This document shows, piece by piece, positions 11,529 to 25,200 of a stretch of 64,000 nt of DNA. The notes under the pieces are model-generated. The model worked only from the letters and a program-made list of their open reading frames with translations, was not told the origin of the DNA and did not search any database. Location of the stretch: the NCBI RefSeq assembly GCF_032854445.1, contig NW_027017971.1:1-64000 (forward strand), in the 5' to 3' direction. This DNA comes from Liolophura sinensis. Lineage: Eukaryota > Mollusca > Polyplacophora > Chitonida > Chitonidae. A program made the position numbers and the translations under genes. Position 1 is the first letter of the stretch. The number at the start of each line of letters is the position of its first letter.

Positions 11529-14500
11529 CTGGAAGAGTTGATATTTAGCAAAGAACAACAATTAAAATATCCGCAGATCAATCTCAAACATGTATCACGG
11601 ATCCTTAACCAATTAACCCCCTCTGTTCGAATTCTATCCTATCGAAATTTACATTCTATTCTGGAACGTTAGTTTATATGTATGTTATATGTATCACCTG
11701 TGTATTAATCATGTTTTATATTCATGTATAGTCTGCCATTACCTAAAACATGTAACCTTATGTCATATAACGCATTATCTCGTGTGCGCCAGAGTTACTC
11801 CCCTTCGTCTTCTTAGTCAATGCAAAACATGTTAGTGTTAAATTCCCTCGTTTCTCTGATTCTGAAGAAACGTGAGTCGTACATAACAAAGCCTCTAAGA
11901 GACCTTGTATTATTACCTTGTATATAACAGAGCAATATTGGCCTAATCAGATGTCTGAATTAAATGCGAGAAACAAATAACAAGTGACATTGCCAGTTAC
12001 ATGTACCTGGCCAGGTCTGGCAGATGGTTCCGTTCGTTCAACTTCTCCGGAGTTAGAATACATCACTTCATCCCCAGTAAAAGCCGCATTATCAAAGGTG
12101 TTAGCAGAGCTTTGGCCTGTGTAAAGACAAGCACGAACATGTAAACCTCAGAAAACAGTTTATCTAGACTGAGGTAAAGATCAAGTGTGGAATATTCAAT
12201 TCCAGCAACTTCTTATCCAGGCAGACCCTGAGAATAGCTGGGCACGCCCAAATGTTCACTTACACTCAAATCTCATTTTAACAGCATACTAAGGCTACAT
12301 TGCTTGCTTATCCACAAGACTACATTCGCCTCAAACGTTGTTTTAAGTACGGTATTATATTGTACATTATACAGTATATCCCAGTAAATGTGCCTCACTG
12401 CTTGTGGTGCGTGGTTGATCACACACGTGTAAAGTGGACCGCTACGGTGGCCTGATGTTTAGAGCGTTCATCTCGAGGTCAGGAAACCCGAGATTCATAG
12501 AGGGTCACACCAAAAAGTTTGAAAATGGCACCTGTATCTGACTCTCTTAGCGCTCACCAAAAGACATAAAGCGAGTTTCAAACTCGTTTTCCGTTGATAA
12601 TGTAAGTCGAACACATATTTAGATACTTCAGTCGCTCTTGGATTTCAACTGTTCATAAATGCACCTAGCCCTTGGATTAAAGCGAAAATAAATAGGAAAC
12701 CTAAGGCTCTGCAGTATTTAACAAAGTTAGAGTGAAGACTTTAAACAGAATGTAACAAGTTCTTAAAAGGCGAGATATCTAGATGCAAAACTGACGATAA
12801 ACAACAGGAAATGAATAATTACTTAAATATATTCCCATCAATTAATCAAATAGTCTTAACGTCAATTACATATTAATTCGTTAAGTTTCTGCCTCTTTTT
12901 GTGATACTTTGGCCAGCGCTGTAGGAAAAAGAATATCACATATCTTTATCTTTTCATGACCTCTAATGATTCATTTATATTACTGACATTATACTGGAGA
13001 AGTTTTGTTCGCCAAATGTGACCATAATATGTTCACACTAATGTCACCAATTTTCTTATTCTGTTCAAAGTTAAGAAAGGAAGATCGAACTCAAATGTGA
13101 TAATCGGATCAACATTAATGTGAAACTTGCTAAATAAAATCCGTAACATCTCTAACAATTGTAAAATGAACATAATAATCACTTGCCAATGGTATAGTAA
13201 GTTTTTAAAGAATGGCATGTAAATTAGTGAACACATTGGTGTGATAAAACAGAAGTTTGTTATTCTGTCTTGTAATGTAGATCCAAACTACCTGGTGTAC
13301 ACATGTATTGAAAATAATAAGAAAACTGCTAATTTTCTCGAAGTGTAATAAATGAAAAAGACATCACGTGATCACTGAACTCTGTACATACCTCTGCTGG
13401 TCCATAGCCGGCTGTCATAGAGCATAAAACTGTATACGTAACTAAAACAGTATACGTAACTAAAACATATCTACACATTACTTACGTACTGAAATATTTT
13501 GTCCTCTACCAGCTAACACCTTATTTCCAAGACAGCAGTTCAAGCGGTAGCCTTGTTTATTTTCTTTTACATATGTCGGTTTTCATAATATGCATGTAAT
13601 TTGTTGTATCTCTTCTACATTATCCCAGATTAATTGAATCAAGTGATGATAACACTAGATCCGTTAACATGGACACATAGTATAGCAAGTGTTATGTGTT
13701 TATAAGATTTTAATGGCTTGCAGAATAGAAACAGAAGATGTTGAGTTCCCAATAAAACGGACGATAGCTGGTGACTTGTTTCTCATTTCTCTTTTCTTCG
13801 TTTTGTTTTGATTGTTTCCATATTTGTATTCCTGATAAATTATACCCGACAATGAAGAAATACATCGAATAGTGAATCAATATAGGAAGTGAACAGTCTC
13901 ATTTAACTTCTTACTCTGTAAACAATATGCCACTAATGACTCAACTATCATTAGATAATAAAGACAGCATACTCTACAATGTTTTTGAAGCTCAGTAACG
14001 TCTGTAACTGCCTTAAATCTATACACTGCTAAATTGAGCGTGCTCCTGTGAATAGTTTTCAGGTTCGATTCCAAGTGTTTCGTGTAATAAATGCAACCTA
14101 TTTACATAGTAATACTCACCATTTCCATCCTTCTTTTTGCCATTGATTAGACCAGTCTTGTCAGCAGGCGTAGGTTTTTTTCCTGTTAAATAATCCCAAA
14201 TTACAATTAGATTTGATAATGATAAATATAGCAACTTTAGGACAAAGAGGCACTAGGCTATATACACAATGCATGACTCTTTCGCTTAAGAAAACAATGC
14301 ACGTATAGTTTTAATTATGATTTAAATGAGAGTACATTTGATCAATCTTTGAGGGCCAAGCTCAAAACATTCGGTAGAACAGTTTAGGGGTTTATTCCAT
14401 GTACGTGCATACTAACCACACACACACGCACACGCACACACACACACATAAACACAAACACATGCATTTTAACTAAACATACACACATACATGCATATTA

Positions 14501-17500
14501 ACTACACATACATACATAAATACATAACCACAATGTTACACTTCCAATACGCACAACATATAGCTTAGGTGATAATTCGTCCGAAGTGTCAACTTGCCTT
14601 TTGGTTTCCCTGGCTTTAGCTTGAAGATCCCCTTAGCTGTACGTAAGGCACCTTCATGCAAAGTAAACCGAAAAGTGGGCCTTAACCTGATTTGACATTT
14701 ATCCATTCATTGTAAACAAAACAAATGGGAAAATAACGTAAATGACTACAATTTTCAGAGCAAGTCCCCAGCAGGGACGACAGTGCATGTGATATATTGT
14801 CAGTACATTGTCACAAGTAACCGATGAAATCGGAAATCATGTCCGTTAAGGTCAGTTAGGATATTCGAACTGTTCATGTAAAGGCTTAAATAGTGGAGGC
14901 ATACATTCCTTAGCACCAAAGTTTAAGCAGAATTAGTTTTAAAGATTCACTCATGATATTGGCAGTTTATTAGACATCATCGGTCAAGAATTTCTAATAA
15001 TGCTGTTTTGTCATCACATGTAGTAAACATTTACGTGAAAACAATACAAAGATAGCAGATCTGGGTGATGTTTAGTCCAGCAGAATGCTGATTTGAGCAG
15101 AAATATAGCACGGTGTAAGAGAATACAGCAAAACAGGGACAACAGTATGACAGAGGGGGAAATGGTCATACATAACAGACGGCGGAAATCCCGACTCTTG
15201 TCAATTTACCTCGGGATTTTCAAGATTTACCTCTTCATGTAAATGATTAAAGAGTAGGAATTTATACATTCACACTATCGTGGAAATGGAATAAAAATGC
15301 AGTGTTATGACAAGTAAGGAGCTTAAAGAACTGAGCTCTCTCCAACTGAACGGATATTACAATGTAAGGCATTATGTCGCAGACTCGGGTGAAGCTTTGG
15401 CTTGTTATGGATCAGGTTGCATGTAAAAGGTTTGTAAGGTTTGTTAGTGCTTGGCATGAATCCAGTGTTAGCTATCATTTAAAGAAAACAAACCTTTTTC
15501 CTCATTGGCTTTCTTCTGAGTTTTGTTCACTTCGGCATACACCGGGCCCTCTGGAGCTGAAAATGAATTGTGATATATAATTATTAGGTCGTTTTACTGT
15601 CGTTACCCTTTCCGTATTTCCCTTTTTTCAGGACAGGTGAAGGGCTTTACACACACAACGTATAACAAAGCATGCCAAATTTTAAATAACCTGCTGATAT
15701 ACAAAAATGACATATTTGATGTTTATATATCCGCGGAAAACAACGCTTTTGCTGCTGAAGCCTTGGAAACTGTTTTTGTGACATGAAAAAAATACAAATT
15801 ACATAAAAAAAACATTAATGGGTTGTTAGCAGCTATCAACCTGACCTTTTGCAGCTTCGCCGGTCTTCCTTGGTTTGTTTACTTCAGCATAAACCGGTGC
15901 TGCTTGTTCTGAAATTAAAGGTGTTACAGTGTGATGTACATGAGTAAATATATGGAACTTCACCACAGACGTGATTAACCCAAGATTACCTCATACAACG
16001 AAAAATAAAAAACAGTTTGTTGTATTTCGTGTATACGTTGTATATATTTTTATGATCGAGCTCGTGTGCAACAAACAAGAACATTAGCTGATGAAACCAT
16101 GCATCGATTTACAAAGTATTGCAATACGTATCATTTGTTATATCATGATAATATTTTATTTATTTATTTGATTGATGTTTTACGCCGTACTCAAGAATAT
16201 TTCACTAATAAGACGGCGGCCAGCATTATGGTGGGAGGAAGCCGGCCAGAGCCCGGGGGAAACCCACAGCCATCCGCAGGTTGCTGGCAGACCTTCCCAC
16301 GTACGGCCGGTGAGGAATCCAGCATGAGCTGGACTTGAACTCACAGCAACCGCATTGGTGAAAGGCTTTTGGGTTATTACACTGCGCTAGAGCGCTAACC
16401 GACTGAGCCACAGAGACCCATATCATGATAATAAACAGGCATAAAGGCACACATGTGTAAGCGACATTTTTTCTGTTGGTATGTCCGGAAAGACGGGGGA
16501 AGGATTTGTGTTGTGCCTGATGTAGTATAGTACTATGTTCATATAGATATCTGCTGAAAAACTAGTGTTACTTTTGCTGAACGAGAGCTAAACTGTAGAA
16601 ATGGTTTTCTAGATGTTAAGAGACCTTTGGCAATTTGGTTGGTCTTGTGCACTTTGTTTATATCTGCATAGACAGATGCTGCTTGGCCTGAAACTAAAGG
16701 TGATGACTTATACAACCCATGAACATGGTTATAAATTGTACTAAAGCTTTTGTCCACATAGCTCCGTCTTTAGGTCTGCTTTTTGTCTGCACTACAATTA
16801 TCGTCATCTGATAGTAAACCACAGTAAAGTCTATTCAACCCTACTGAACACTAATATCAATGATGCATGTAATTAGAAAGAACACATGCGCCATATTTAC
16901 CCCCTTCAAGCGCTCACTAATTCAAAAGAATGGCGTATACTAGTACTTGTTAATCCTCGATTTTCCTATCAGGCAACGACAATTGCTAAAACTTCAAATT
17001 TGCATATGTATATAATGTTCAGAGCAACTTCGATGGACATCTTTATCACTGATGTTATAACAGGATAATGTACAAGCATGTATGAATTCTTTTCTGATTC
17101 TGAGTAACGTTGTAGGAGAAGCCGGTTAAAAGAAAGAAAACGCTTAAAAGTTTTCATAGCAGCTAACAGACCTTTTGTCGGTTTGGGGGCCGTCTCTGGC
17201 TTGTTTACCTCTGCGTAGACCGGTGGGCCTGGAATCAATCACGAAAGTAGGCATAACTGGGTGACTTCATATTAGAGATACATGTACATGTGGTTACAAC
17301 TTAAGCTAAAAATACCCTCCACCATGGTTCAAGGATTACATTTTTGGGGTTATCAGCTCATGGAAAACTCATTTTAGGCATAAAGGAGGATATTTCCGCA
17401 AAATGTTATCTTAGTAACAAGGACAAATCTATAAAAATCGAAAATGTGCCAGGAATTCAGGAGTAAACCCTAACAATGGAGCGCTTAAGCCCATTACAAA

Positions 17501-20500
17501 GGGCAATAAATCTTGTTATTGCCTATTTATGGTCACTTTTATTGTTATTGACATCATGGGTATTTTTACAAAGCAAATGAAGGCCCTACTGTACCGTGAG
17601 GTACTAGACTTACTTCCCCTTGCATATGGCTGAGGAGCCCCTTTAGATAATTTTGTCTGCTTACTTTAATTCCTAGTCAACCATAGCAAGAATGTCTCAA
17701 ATTTATGATGATGTTAAACACGTTGTTTTTTTTCGGAAGTATAAATTCGCTTGGGTGACATTTATTAGTTAATGTCGGCTTATATAATAAAAAAACGGGA
17801 GTATAAGACTCAGTAACTTCAAGCTAGAAATTATCTGTTTTGGGTTTGGATTTATTTTTGTAAAGGTCATTCAAATCCTACGCATAAGGTAAAGCAGTTT
17901 ATGTGGACAAACACAGAATGATCCATGACAGAACATAATTTCATTCTGTTATTTCTTTATTACCAGATGTAATGTGTCTTGTTGACAGATGTCAACTGTG
18001 CACGAAAAGACACAGAATGCACACACCTAATGACTCCTTATGACTGAAATGTTGCCGTACCCAAACATACATACACAGAGACATTCATCCACACATACAT
18101 ACATACAGATGTCAACTATGTAGCAATATGGTCTATACCTAGCCTAACTGCTCACCTTTCTTTTTGTCAACAACAGCATACAACCCAGCTGGTACATCAG
18201 AGCCTGTATATACCAAAAGATTAGTTAGAGGACAGCTTCATGTGTCGTGAGTGAAGAATATTTAAAAGAAAAAAGAGGGTCTCAAACGATGATGACTCTC
18301 AGCAAAATCTGAATGTTTAAAGGTTGTATTAATTGTATTCAGGATTTTTGCACGATGTTTTGCAGCCTGGCAATGGTACAGTGGTCGCTGTTTAAATTCA
18401 AGTATTTGGGGGCGGTGATGTTTGGCGTGGGAAATTTGCGCTTTCACCTCGCTGACCATGTATTGCTACAGTTCACATCAGGGGAATTTCAAATATAAAC
18501 TCTTTTACTGCTAATGGTAAATACTATACCCTGTGGCCCTCAAAAATGCTAGACAGCTATTTTTGAGTATATTTATCAGAACATGGGTGTCTGAAAAGAA
18601 AGCTGTGAAAAAAATAGTTATTTGAAGTAGGCGAATGATAGATAACATTTAGGAGCTGAATGTCGGTGAACTTAAGAAGTTCCCTGAAGCACAGAGGAGC
18701 CATTTGTACCTCAGCAACATGGTGACACGGGTTAACGGTAATTTAATACCAACAAATGTTGCCTAACGTTGCTGACACATAATACATTAGTACTTTTAAC
18801 CTTAAGCGGTCGAACTCGAAACGGTTCTAGGTCGAATGTAATTCCCTGGTATTTTTTTAGTAAGCAGAACAGTTGAAAGAAAATTTCTTCTGGTTTTGGA
18901 ACTGCCCCTTCTTGTTTTGTCCAGCTTGTTGGTTGATATGATTTTTTCGTAGAGGCTTCAAAATTTCATTTTTCATAACTGCATGTGAAAAAGTAGTGGT
19001 AAGTCAGGGATCACTTTTTGTGAATTTTACGGATAATTTCATCCGTCGACCCATAACATGTGCCAGGTACATTGCTGTGAGGTTAACCATTAGCATGTAT
19101 GTGAGTGGAAAAGCAACTGTCGATTGATGTTGGGGGATATGATTTCAGAGGAGAGACTTCAAACTTTCGTTCTAGTCATAACTGTATGTGAAAAAGTAGG
19201 GTTCACATTTTGTGAATTTTACGGATAATTTCATCCGTCGATCCATACCAGAAACATACGTACACTGCTATGAGACCAACCATTAACATGTGTGTGAGTG
19301 GAAAAGCAAATGTCGATTGTGGTAGTTTATTGGAACATGTTAGAGTCAAGGTGGGAGCTGTGTAACTTGTGTGCACAACCAAGTTAGGACTGGATTTCCC
19401 AGAAATTCTGGCTTCTTATTAACCAGCCATTACTTATTTATAGGTTCTCTATATGGGTTCGCCACGAGAGCTACCTATTTTATTTGTTTATCTAATTAAT
19501 CTGATATTCTTGAGTACAGCGTACAACACCTATCAAATCAATCAATAAATAAACGATCTGATGGTTTTCCTTTAATTTAACGGACACAACACCGGGAAGA
19601 GTATAAAGGATAATTTCGTGGTGCTTTGACTTCATTTTATATTCATCTGATACATATAAACATTTACTCAAGTTGGGAAACATTTTTTTATTGATTTATT
19701 TATTGAAGTTTTAATTCTACGCCGTACTTAAGAATATAACCACAATTCCACTCAGTTAGGAAATGACCCGCCTGGAACAATACCCCTGAGAGCATTATGG
19801 ATTCTTACTGGAAACATGGTCTTCTACTGGAAACATGGTATGTATATGCCACTGAGCTGATGTGTTAATGAGATATCAGAGACCGCCTTAATTGCGGACA
19901 AACGTCTTTTGTTTATAACATTAACTCAGTCGATTAACACTGACTTCTTTTAATGGGACATATTTACCTGAGGGTGAGGAGCTGGGTATCAGATCAACAT
20001 CTTCATAGGCTCCCGCATGGCCAACAGAAGCTGTGGTTTCACTGGAAGAAATTGCAAAACGGAATGTATTCGTGATATTAAACAGTTAATGGCTCAGTTA
20101 AACAAGTATCTTGTTTTAATCTGTCTCAAGGTGGAAAATATTACCTGTAAATGTGAAAGGAATCTTTAAGCACAGCAAACACACAAACAGTATCTCAATT
20201 TCATAAAAACAAATTGGTTTTGCAAGCAAACTTAGAATCACAAAATTTTCATTATCGTTCTTATTTGTGTTCTTTCCACCACTTCAGTATTTGAAATAAC
20301 CTCTCTTTAGTGTCCAATCGAACGTGAAATTGATCTTAAATGTTGATTATTTTCGACCTAAATACAGCATCAACACTAAAAGCAAAATGCCAGTGTTCGC
20401 TGTTAAATTAGGGATACAGATCTGGAGTGTGTGCTTCGGCCTACATGGGTGTTTATGCGCCTTACTTACTGTTCGTTTGCCGGAGACTCATCGCCTGGAA

Positions 20501-22177
20501 AATCAGGGAAAATAAGTTGTTTTCAATCTATATTTTATTTTTAATTAAATTAAGTTACTTATAAAACTGTATGTCTGTAGTATTGACAGAGATCGCAGAA
20601 ACGTATGTCATACACTACATGTACCTTCCGTTTACAGTTGATGCATGTAAGTATAGGTAAGAGATGTAAACGCTCGTGAGTAAAAGTTTTCTCTTTCTGT
20701 GACCAAAGTGAATGAAGACAGATGTTGTTTCTCCCTGTCACTAATTAGATATGCCCTACAGTCAGACAACATGGCATTTAAACGTTACACTTAATCACTG
20801 GGACACACGAGGTGCAGATTCGAAGCCAACTTTGTACACGAAACTTGTATGCAGATTTCCTTGCTCTCACTGCTCGTTTGGTCGTTTACGCACTCAAACA
20901 CATGGGAAAGTTTGTCAGTATCTTACCAAATGTTCTTGGTGAACGCTGTCCACTCCGGTTTCCTCAACTTATAAACTTGAATGCCATTGTATAAGTGAAA
21001 ATGCCTGATAATAACGTTAAACACCAAACAAAGAAATAAGTACATAAATAAATAAATTACATCCCAAACCACCGATTGTTCCACAGAATGGTCACATCTC
21101 ACCTGTAACGTTTTCATAATGTCTGGCTGATTGCACACCACTTGATACAGCATCCGGTCTCATCTTCCTGAGGGAAGAAAAAAACCTCTTTGTCGACTAC
21201 GTGAGAACTAAAACATCAAACTGTACAACTCTAGAACACTTGCTTATTTAAATGCAAGAGTAAGTGAAACGTCTTATGACATGTTGACACTAGAACTGTG
21301 AGCTCAGATATACTTCAATGGATCAAGGGTTTAAATCTCACACAAATAATTCATCTGATCAAACTTACTCAGTTTCTCCTGAGGAATGGCTTTCTGAAAG
21401 AATATACACAGAAGAGTCAAAGTTACATTTATTAACAGCCTTGTGTGTGGACAATGTGCATGTTTACTGAAATAACTTCCATCTTTTTTTTGGTATTATT
21501 GTTTCTTAGAAACACAAACGGTACATTACATAAGAATACATCATGTAACAAAAGACATTTACATCTGTGTTTTCAAAACCTTATCAAGAAGATTTAACGC
21601 TGGCTTTCAAATCATCAATGTTCATATCGCAATCCCGCCATTGTTCCTATGATAAGTTTTAAGTCACACGCTGACAGAATTATTTTGAAAAAAAGTCATT
21701 CATTAGGAATACAATTAATTGGAAGTTAGGAAATACACATGGTAAGAAGAATATGGCCAAAAATAGATCAGTTTCAAAAAAAGGCAAAAAAAAAATTAAA
21801 AAAAAACGGGTTCAAATAAATCGCACAGCTTACTGCTGGGAAGAAATATAATCCAATGATTTAACAGTTCAACTGACATCAGTTAGTACTACACAAAACA
21901 ACAATAAGGCAACGATAGCAAGAATATAGATAACACAGCTGTAAGGCATTTTTTGTTCTCTTTGTACTACCGTTTGTCCATCTAAGACCCTAAGGTTTCT
22001 TTTCAACTTACGTCATTACCTTGCTTTCGCCTACGGATGATGACCACAACTAGAAGCACAACTCCCATCAAAATGATAGCTCCAGAGATGCCGCCTGCCA
22101 GGGGGCCGGTTAAGGCACCGGGTGGTACAGTAGAAACTGTAAAACACGAGTTTACAGTCATAAAAACCCAGGGAGTT

Positions 22178-22220
<43 letters not shown>

Positions 22221-25200
22221 AAGGAACTCTACATTTAATATGCATATACGCTTTTATGGACAAGTTAATATAAGAAATGGTAAATGTTCAAAATAAATTT
22301 TAAGGCAAAGCAAATTTATACATATTTACAATAATTTTTTGGGCTTTTTACATATTAGATTTGATTTATTGTTGAGTGTATAATACTTGTTGCACGGCAT
22401 AACGGTTCAGTATATTAGGCAGTGATCGGGGAAAATCGTTCCACGGAGTAAGCCGAAATCAAAACAAGGGGCGTTACTCATTTGTCTCTGACTACTACTC
22501 ATGTTCAGTACCGCGCATGTATCACACAGTAACTTCTCTTTCCATCACCGTCCCCAAGAGAGAATTTTGTACAGACATATTAAACAGCGTCATCGGGGAC
22601 TCATCAATGAGGCAAGAAGTGATTTAAGAAAACACAAAATCTGTCTAAACCTGAATATAATACCTTATAGATACGAATTCTCTTTATTTGAAGTATGCAC
22701 AATATGATTTCAGCCAACATCTGAAACTATTTTATTGATGAATGCTGGTCAAGAAGTTCCGCACAAGGATACCAGCTGGCAAGAAACACATGAGGTTGTG
22801 ATCGCTTGAATGAAGTCGCATTTCAACAAATGTGGTAGTTATCAAATCTTTTCGTCGTTTGTATTCCATGTATTCCCGTTAGTATTGAGCTATTCTTTAT
22901 TCTCCTTTTTATACTTCTAGCACTAATGCTCCTCTCTTGTTATACCGTAATATTTGTCTTTCAAAACATTCTTTTACTTTTAGAACCGGTTTGTAGAATG
23001 TTTAATACTAAAATGTTCACCATTTTCACATATACATGTACACGTACTTTTAATCGTTCACGTTCTCTGAAGAATGTCATCCGTGTTTTTACCTGGAAGG
23101 GTACCGATTGCACCACGTCTATATGAAGTGCGTACATTTGTTTTTCTGTTTTATTGTTTACATGCCACAAGGCCCTCACATTTACCTGTAACTGTACAAC
23201 TCGTCTCTACAGTGTCACTTTTGTTCCACCTGTTCTGACCGTACACCCTGAAGCTGTATTGAGCCCCATCGTCTAGACTCTCCACCACTTCGCTCACCGT
23301 CATATTCTCTCCTGGGTCTGTTATATCATCATGTATTACCCAATTACCTCCCTTCTTTTTGTACTGGAGTTTGAATATCTGAGAGGAACCGCCATTGAAA
23401 CAGGAAATCCACGTGACATTGGCCACACGGTTTTCACATAAGATGGTTGTTAAATTAGGTGGACACGGACGATCTGGAATATATCACAATTAGTAAGACT
23501 ATGGATTCCTAACTCTTAAGCTGAAAAACATCGACTTTTAAGATCTCTCAACATTTCTGCAACTCTCAAAAGCTGATATCACATTTTATTACGATCTGTT
23601 GCCTAGAGAATACTTCTCACTGTCGTGGCATAACCTAAATACAGTATACTTTAATAGGCAAGGTCCCATTTCCCATAGTTTCACACCTCAGAACTAATCT
23701 CGCGTTAGGTCATAGTTAGTGTCGTGTATCGAGGAAGGGAGATCAGAGAAGGTCTGTTAAAACGATCATCCACATATGCATGTTTAGTACTCGTACAAGG
23801 GAAGTTAATAGGAATTTAACAGGTTCAGCAACAGATTAAAAAATGACAAATGAAAAATACAGAAAATTATAATGTACATGTAGGCCTATAGCTCCTGGGG
23901 AAGAAAATGTTGTAAAGATGTCTCTCGTTGTCTGTGTTCAAAAGACACGTATCTTTCATTATTATGTGCACATATACAGTGTCTCCATTAATTAACATAA
24001 TGCTCTTTATCACCTAACCATTTAGCAAAGGGTGTATATTTCTCTTGATAAAAGTGTTTTTAAATTGGTCTGGTAATACTTCTGCTTCAGTTTTTCTGTC
24101 ACAATACATATCTAAATTACTCTATTCTCATCAAAACTTATGACACGAGCATGCAAATTTTATTTAAACGCGGTGATTAGAAATGTCTATTAATTTGACC
24201 GTTGTTTATTACAGTTTTAAGTATACCAAGGTTTGTGAGTGAAGGGAACTCTGAACAGCACAGGCTCAGAAAATTTCATATATGACATGGACAACAAGAT
24301 CAATACATTACCTATTAAGTTAAAAGACATGATGGTCTCAGAAGATCCCACATCATTTTCAGCAACAAATTTGTATTCCCCGAAGTCATCACGTTTAACG
24401 TCAGAGACTTCTAGTTCCGCCACGTGACCGGAAAGCAGGACTTTGGTGTCGTTAAACTGAAACTCGTGCTCAGCCTCCATCACGTGACTGTGGAATTTAC
24501 TCCCGGTTGTGTTAGATACGACTAGCCTTTCTGATGTCGTGTTGGTCGTGTTGCTGGACAGTTTGTACCACGTGAGGTTCACATAGGCTGGATACGACAC
24601 AAACTTAAACATCAGTTTGATATTTTCACCGAGGGCTGCTGTTTGTTTTTTGATTTGACTCGGAAACTGTGGTCGGGCTGGGGAAGGAAATGGAGAAGTA
24701 TAAGGTACACATCTACCTTAACCACACAGCAAGTACTTTTGTTGTTCTCACCTTACGAGAATTCCCCCGGGCTCTGCCCGGTTTCCTCCCGCCATAATGC
24801 TTGAGTACGACATAAAACAAATAAATAAATAAAAAAACTAAATTTTGCAAACATTAGGCCTATATACAGTTTTATAGAATCCGGAGGCATGTTATATTTA
24901 TTTACTTTATTTTTTTTTTTTGTGATCTCCCAAATATAAATTTTATATTCTTAAAATATACATGGCCAACACATAAGTAAAAATTAGAATTTATTACAGA
25001 AAGTCAGTGTAGAAAATTCCTGAAAAGTATTTGTTTTACAACTAATTCTGAAGATGGATAGACCTTGTTACGTAAGGCTGGGGAGGAAGCCAGCATGAGG
25101 ACTTGAATGCACAGAAACCGCACAGGTGAGAGGCTCCTAGGTCATTACGCGACGCTGGCATGATCACCCCCTCGGCCACAGAGGCCCCCTGGAGATGGAA

